Below are positions 57,850 to 64,000 of a stretch of 64,000 bases of DNA, one piece after another (the stretch's first letter is position 1; each line of letters begins with the position of its first letter). Under the pieces are notes generated by a model, which was not told the DNA's origin, ran no database searches, and saw nothing but the letters and a program-made list of their open reading frames with translations. The position numbers were made by a program, and so were the translations under genes. Origin of the DNA: Adiantum capillus-veneris (taxonomy: Eukaryota; Streptophyta; Polypodiopsida; Polypodiales; Pteridaceae); the NCBI GenBank assembly GCA_014529385.2, contig CM043969.1, positions 18,710,446-18,774,445 of the forward strand. The letters are read 5' to 3'.

Positions 57850-60800
57850 TTACTCCCCCCTTTGGAAGAGTTTTCGTCCTCGAAAACACAAGTGGTGGTA
57901 TCTTCATAAGAACACTAATGTTTTCCACCGTGGCATCCCTCATGGATCCAACGGTTTGTTGAATCGGAACCCGGTTCATTGGGAGGTTCAATGAAATCAA
58001 GAATAACATCTTGATTTTCCACATTGTTGTCCCTGTACCACCGTCTTTGTGAAACGAGTTATCATAACGAAGAGGTGTCTAAATGCATACCCAAGTTTCA
58101 GAATTTCTGGAGGTACATGAATGTGCAATATAACCTCGGCTCATCTTTCCATGAAAGTACTATGCTGACATACTCATCAGCAGCAACAACCAAGTCCTTG
58201 ACTTGGTATGGTTTCTTGCTAGTAGCCAACCACATCAAAACTGATGATTAAGGTTGATAACTTGAGAATAACAGTCAGAGACTAAAAGTAGCCGTAACAT
58301 GCCTTTCATCATATGAAGCAAACTCCAAACTAGAAAGGTAACCGATCCAGTTGTTTCACTTCTTGCTAACGTATGCACTTAGCATATCCTTTAGCGTGAT
58401 TTAACATATGCACTTTGCATATCCTTTAGTACTAAATAGAATGCTTGTAAACTGCCCATCCTACGCGGGATGAGTAGCAGCAGTAAGAGTGAGGTGCTCT
58501 CCCCCAACCACTTACAGACAGTCGCCCACGACTGACGACAAACTATGACTCAATCATTGAGTATCCAGCCATATACGTGATATGGAATGGAGACAACCAA
58601 CTAGCAGCCAATCAGAAACACCCATACTCAACCATCACCTTGTATGGCAGGGTGTAAACTCATACAAAATCTGCAAGAGAAATTGCATTGATATTGTAAA
58701 AAATTGCAGAAACAATAAAGTCCATGAATTTGCATGCCGCTCCGAATAAATTTGTGTTAAACACTAGGGCCCATAACACCTAGTGTGCATGCATTTAACA
58801 CAAACTTATCCGAACCGCAATTCCATGACGAGACTTTCCACTATACTTACGTGAAAATCTTGCAACAAAAGTTGGACCATAATAGAATGTGACAACCCGG
58901 TCACACCTAGGAACCAACCATGAGACATTCTCATGAACGTAGCAGACTCTGCTATATGTAGAAACAACCCTCCGTTAAGGTGGTTTCACAGCACTTGTAA
59001 TCACCAAGTCTGTACTTAGTACCCGACAATTTTTGGCCACTGAAATTGTACCTGATACTGTGTGCTCAAAATGGTCGAACAAATGGATACGACCAGCACC
59101 TAGGGACTTCGTCGCGACACATTGGTAGAAATTTGGCGCCAGTGTCAGTCCCAGAGACTCATATTCTCCACATGTGGAATATGTCTCAAACAAGGATATC
59201 AAGAAAAGTGACATCCATCAAGTACGAGATGTACTTGTGTGTGGAGGTAACTGGAAACACTCTGCGACAAGAGTGAGAGGGACCCTCATTCATTGCTCCA
59301 CACTGGCTAAACCGAACTCCTGGAGTTCCTAGACCATGTTGTATCCCATGTGACAACATGTGCCAAATTGAACCCTACAAGTAGGTTCGTAACAACAAAA
59401 GACAGAAAGATAGATTGGACGCTTGGCCCAAAATACTTTGTGCCGTCATGCCCTTGGCATGGCTCTGTAACATTCAAGCGTGCTTATACGTCTTGAAAAA
59501 ACCAAGCAAAGCATACGAAAAATGGAATAACATCAAATCGATAGATGTGTACCTGGAGGTTTGAACGTAATGTTCACTTACTCGTATTCAAACGGAGAGG
59601 AGCACGTCTCCTACCTGAAAAAACAAACAGCATTGCACTGGGAACCGTGAGTGTTGCCCTCGCAATCCAACCTCTTTGGTTAAAATCTACATAGTCAAAC
59701 CCTTTGGTAAGACCCTTTGTAGAAACTGCTCAACTAGCAGGTAACAGTAACCAATATAGGTAACCGTGTACGTAATGATTGAAATCAACTTGAAAAGTTG
59801 AATTTGTCCGCTACCGCGTGGTAGATTGCAGAATTCTTTCCTTGAAAGTCTAACTGGGAGAGATCAAACTGTGATCCTCAATGCATATCAATTGTGATCC
59901 GCAATGCCTATGGGGTGATGTAGCAGTCACCCGCCGGGTTGTACCCCAAAACAATATGTCCATAGACACTCCGTAGTGCCATGGGGAGAACAGGAAATCC
60001 ACACAAGTGAACTGCTTAGTTCTTGTGTATAGCCATGCTGTCATAACTGATTGCTGCATCTAACTTCCTTGTAGAGATCAACTGCTGTGAGGTGAAGATT
60101 ATCAAAAACTCAACTTGAGTGTCGCATCGAAAACTTGTAGTGCAAAAATGACATCCTAAACATCCGTAATGACAAGACTCTTGCTTGTCCATTAACGTCG
60201 ATGTTGACTCCCCTAGGTAGATCTGGTCGAGCTGGAGAACAATCTCCCAAGGAATACCAACAATTGGGTCTTACCCAAGATCTGACAATGACTCTTAGCC
60301 AGTGTGTGTGGCTCATAGCCCTTGTGGCAATTAGTGTTCAATCGAGGAACCGATGAAGACTAATTTAGATGGCATCTTGCCCAATTTCTAGGTGAGAGTT
60401 AGAGTACCTTGTCTCAGGCTGACTTACCGGCAAAACATGTATCAAAAACGTCGTATAAGAGTTTTGTTATTCTTGAAAGAAAGAAGAAAAGGAGAGAAAA
60501 AAAGAGCATGCTGGGCTGAGGAACTTTCCTTAAATTTGTAGAGTGTGCCCAGAATGTGTGCTCTTAGACATCTTATGCCTGAATTGCAGCTTATCCTATA
60601 AGCATTCCACAATCTGTTTGTATGATGCTCGCATCGAGAGAGGCAATAGAAAGCACAAGTTAAATCTTGACCATCTACCGTGTAGGGTCGTGACTGTAGG
60701 AGGATGACTTGATAGCAACCAAAAATCCATCCGTACTCTGTCTGTGACAGAGTTGCGAGTGTGTTAGCGGAAGCGTAATGCATGAAGCGGCAGAATTGAA

Positions 60801-61871
60801 TTCACGTCACTAGCATGCCTTGCATAAAGAATGCTAAGCTCTTGCGCAGAGTGATGGCCTCAACCGTGAGAACCAAAACTGTAAGGATCTTGCACAATTT
60901 AAACTGGTAGGGATTCTGTGAGCTAATAACCCCTATTTTGCGAGTTTCATGAAAATTGCAAGAACTTGAAATTGCGAACCTGACAATCCATTTGGCTCTA
61001 TCCGAGGTCAAGCACTTTGTTCACCATCGATGCCTTATGTGAGGTCGGATGGTCTGCTGCTGCAGATGTCCTTGTGAAATACTTGCCTTAACATACCTGA
61101 TCGTGTTTAGATGCCTTATGATGAGTGTCTGACGTTGTGTCGTGCCTTGAGAGATGGGAAGAGTCCAAATTATTTGTTGTATATAGCTGCTTCCCTTGAA
61201 CTCAATGTTGACTACATCGCTACTGCTTTCCTCTACTGCAAATTCTGCTCTCCTTGAGAGCTTGAAAAGCCCTTGCATGAAGCCTTGAGGAAAGTGTGCA
61301 TGCTACTGCAAACTTTTTAGATGCAAGGTCGGATGGTCGTCGACACCACGCACCCTACATGCGCTCCATGCCGGCACTGCGCAGGCTTCCCATGCTCGAC
61401 TGCTACTTCTGTGGGATAGGCCCCTTAAGGCCTTTTCCACCCTTTTGATTATGGGCAGACACCAGATGGAAAACGAATTTTTTTAACAAAAAAGAATAAG
61501 AATGCAGTGATGGAGGGCTCTGTCTGCAGCGCTGCCGAGAGTAAGGAAGGCGGCCACTCGTTCTGCAGCGGTTTGTTGCGCCCGCCCCAGTTACGGGATC
61601 TCCTCAGCCTGGCCGTGCACTCCTGTCAAGATCTACAAGGCTTGATTTGGAGCCGGTCGACACCCCACTCCTCTCGCCACAAGAGGCTCTGCACACGGAT
61701 CCCTTCGTCGTCTTCCCTGCTTGGCAAGGGTTCATGCACACACCGTGTGCCTCGTCTCTGGTTTGTGCAGGCTGTCGCTTCCACGGCCCTCCTCTTGCAT
61801 GCTTCATGCATGGCGCCCATCTCCTTCCTCCTTCCCGGCTTGGGACAACAGCCCTCCATAATCATGAGAGC

Positions 61872-62003
<132 letters not shown>

Positions 62004-62066
62004 GCCTTGAGAAGAGAACCATGCCATCTTTCTCCGCCATGGCTCCACCCTCCTTCCTCCTCTCCA

Positions 62067-62083
62067 CCTTGCTCTGATACCAA
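62067..62083 (-). promoter_or_regulatory. Primer-binding site of element G
   Basis: Minus strand TTGGTATCAGAGCAAGG, an initiator tRNA-Met match, immediately inside the LTR. It helps place the LTR end at TA. Confidence 0.88.
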
Positions 62084-62247
62084 TATGAGAACCCTAGGAG
62101 CTAGATACCTGGATCCTCCACCCAACCGCCCATACTTATAGGCTCTTAGCCCTAGGATCCCCTGTCCACACTGCTAGCTGGCCCATGGCCGGGGTCCGTG
62201 ACCCCCCTTTAGGGTAGGGCCCTGCCCATAGGACCCGTGTCCTGACA
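62084..62247 (-). repeat. 5' LTR of element G
   Basis: TATGAGAACCCTAGGAGC ... CCGTGTCCTGACA, with five differences from the left copy. Confidence 0.93.
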
Positions 62248-62671
62248 CGCCGCTTCGCCGCGCTCAACTGCTTCGCCGCTGCTGTGCCGTCGTCGCAATG
62301 CTCGATCGCACACACTCTCTCTCTGTCTCTCTCTCTCACGCATACACACACACACAAGGAGATGAAGAAGAAGAAGATGGAGATGGAGCAAGAGCACTCT
62401 TCTATTGCACAAATGAGAGAATGAGTGAATTTTATGTTTAGTTGACTTTTATATGAGCTCACCCCATTCACACTTGGGCACCCATGCTTAGCCAACTAAT
62501 CCCTTGAATGTTCCAGTTAGAGTGCGCCTCTCATCGGCGATCACTCTTACCCTTTTCCTATTGGACCAACAAGCCCGGTACCTAACTCTACAAGTAAATA
62601 ATACAATGTCCGCCATAGATTAGAACGTCCGTCGTAGGTGATAGAGTGTCTGTGAGCCGTGAGGGTTAACA

Positions 62672-63584
62672 AGTATGTATGGGGCTAATAAGTGATTCTT
62701 GATGGTCCAAAATTGTGGTGATGAGAGTCGCAATGGAGATCCCACCCTATGGTTGGGAGAGGAAAGTGTGTAGGTCTAATTCATGGCTAGAAATGTGAGG
62801 AAAGCAAGTTATGTGGATGTGAACAAAAGCTGAGAATTCTAGTAGTGTGTGGTACTTAGACTCAAACTTGAAGTTACCATAATGTGCACAATTAATTTGA
62901 CTCTTTTCCATTGCCCCAATGCCCTATCTCGCATCAAAGGGAGTTGGAGCTAAGCTGAATGGTTGAAGTAGTACAAATTGCTGACAAGGGGATAGGCTCA
63001 AGAATATAAGGGTGAGTATGGTTTCCTCTTTCCAAAATAAAAATGGTTTTCTTATGTTGGGGGCAATATGGTTGGTGTAATGTATGAAGCATGACCCAAC
63101 AAATTTTCCCCAAGCCATAATGCATTGGCATTATAGAAAAGCTTCATCACTTGGGAGTCTGTTGAGGCATCATGTAGCAAGTGCAATGCATCCTATCTCC
63201 CAAATCGTTTCTTATGTCTTGCATCCATCCCATGTTCAATATCTAGATTTTATGCATCTTTTGAAAATTTTTGCTTGCTTCCCTTGCAATTGTAGGAAGT
63301 CAATGGGAGGGGATTTGACACATCTTTATCATGTATTTCACAACCCTTTCCATGCCCATAACCTCAATAAGAAGAGATCCTGACTCAAGAAGTAGTAGCA
63401 TATATAGTGTTTGTGTCTTAACTTAAAAGGAAGTTTATAAGAGTACTCTTTTGGACATTTTTAAACTCTTTTTAAGTATACTTTGAGATGCTCTCACCCC
63501 ACATTTCAACTCCATAAAGAAGAATTTGTGTCACCAATGTGTCAAAAAGGTACTTCTTGAGAAGCTAACATTTGACATTTTTTG
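62672..63584 (-). pseudogene. LINE C-terminal region (LINE-2), broken
   Basis: The minus strand at about 63550-63495 reads LFDTLVTQILLYGVEMWGES, the well-known phrase that follows RT in many LINEs. Downstream fragments (KNVQKS, NTIYATTS, CKGSKQKFSK, MDARHKK, DALHLLHD) occur in the order expected for that C-terminal region, with stops and frame changes. The front (RT and endonuclease) would lie to the right and is replaced by LTR K at 63585. Element H is inserted on its 3' side. The likely 3' tail is at 49068-49126. It differs from LINE-1 at 47300-48860, because its position relative to RT does not allow both to be one element. Confidence 0.65.
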
Positions 63585-64000
63585 TGTCATAAAATCTAAT
63601 ATTTAACCAATCCAAATGATCTTCTCATATTAAACTAATCATTTAATGTGGGAGAATAAACGGGAACAAGGGTTAGGATATAGACATGTGCTTATAGATC
63701 TATCTCAACATGGGGCCAATGGTAATGGGGCCCAAGTGAGAGATGATCTCTCAAAGAGCAAGGCTAACCAATGGAGCATAAAGACCTTAGGGTTAGCTTC
63801 ATTGAAGACCTCCAATAGCTAGTGTTAAAAGTCCTTTGACCTTAGGTAAGCTAGGGCTGTGCTTGAGGTGGGAACCCGGCCCAAGCTTAAGGTGCTTGAC
63901 ATGCCTGATGACTAAGATGCTTGAGATGCTTGAGGTGCTTGATGATTGAGATGCTTGAGGTGCTTGAGGTGCTTGATGCTTGAGGTGCTTGTCATGCTTG
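63585..64000 (+). repeat. LTR K, start only, cut by window edge
   Basis: TGTCATAAAATCTAATATTTAACC begins the reverse complement of LTR I (1810 leftward). It stays collinear through TTAAATGATC/GATCATTTAATG, GTCCTTTGACCTTAGGTA and the GCTTGAGGTGGGAACC phrase into the minisatellite (63890-64000). It is plus-oriented, so it would be the left LTR of another gypsy element of the I family, or a solo LTR. Confidence 0.8.

Overview
The window is a stretch of plant nuclear repeat DNA. I found no intact cellular gene. Nearly all of it is LTR retrotransposons inserted into one another, plus pieces of two LINEs, one small DNA transposon, several long TC/AG, CA and G tracts, and one decayed fragment of a host-type DEAD-box RNA helicase. 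A plant source follows from chromodomain Ty3/gypsy integrases, a Ty3/gypsy element with a second RNase H (plant Tat type), primer-binding sites matching initiator-tRNA-Met and tRNA-Asp, and typical Ty1/copia polyproteins. A large, repeat-rich genome, perhaps a fern or other non-seed plant, is my guess. The sequence does not settle it.

Layout. 1-337: start of a minus-strand copia element (J), cut by the window edge and inserted into a gypsy remnant (I, 338-1810). 1811-3984: unassigned, with two TC tracts. 3985-9230: a Tat-like non-autonomous element (L) on the minus strand. Its right LTR is interrupted by a chromovirus remnant (A, 9231-13510), whose LTR carries a 624-bp DNA transposon with 8-bp target duplications. 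13511-22558: 3' part of a plus-strand LTR element (D) whose interior holds the helicase fragment. Its 3' LTR is split by a complete copia element (17218-22325, TSD TCTTT).

22740-44563 is one Tat-like gypsy element (C) on the minus strand. It is split twice: by a complete chromovirus (B, 25713-34566, TSD ACGCA) inside its RNase H region, and by a short-LTR gypsy element (F, 36891-42040) between gag and protease. 44564-47300 holds a further Tat-like gag remnant and unassigned DNA. 47300-48860 is a LINE fragment with a 240-bp segment of reverse transcriptase present three times.

49132-62671 is a large minus-strand element (H, TSD AGTAT) with a tRNA-Asp primer site. It encodes gag and protease, but I see no reverse transcriptase, RNase H or integrase. 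Its 5' LTR is interrupted by a second short-LTR element (G, 57686-62247, TSD CGCCG). H itself sits in a second LINE (63584-62672, continuing at 49131-49068). The window ends in an LTR (K, from 63585) that is an inverted relative of the LTR of I.

All the coding sequences belong to retroelement replication: gag particle, protease, RT/RNase H, integrase. All carry stops or frameshifts. Most of the stops are one C-to-T change away from CAG, CAA or CGA, as expected for methylated, silenced repeats. Elements B, C, F and the copia element could once have moved on their own. D, G, H and L look dependent on enzymes supplied by others.
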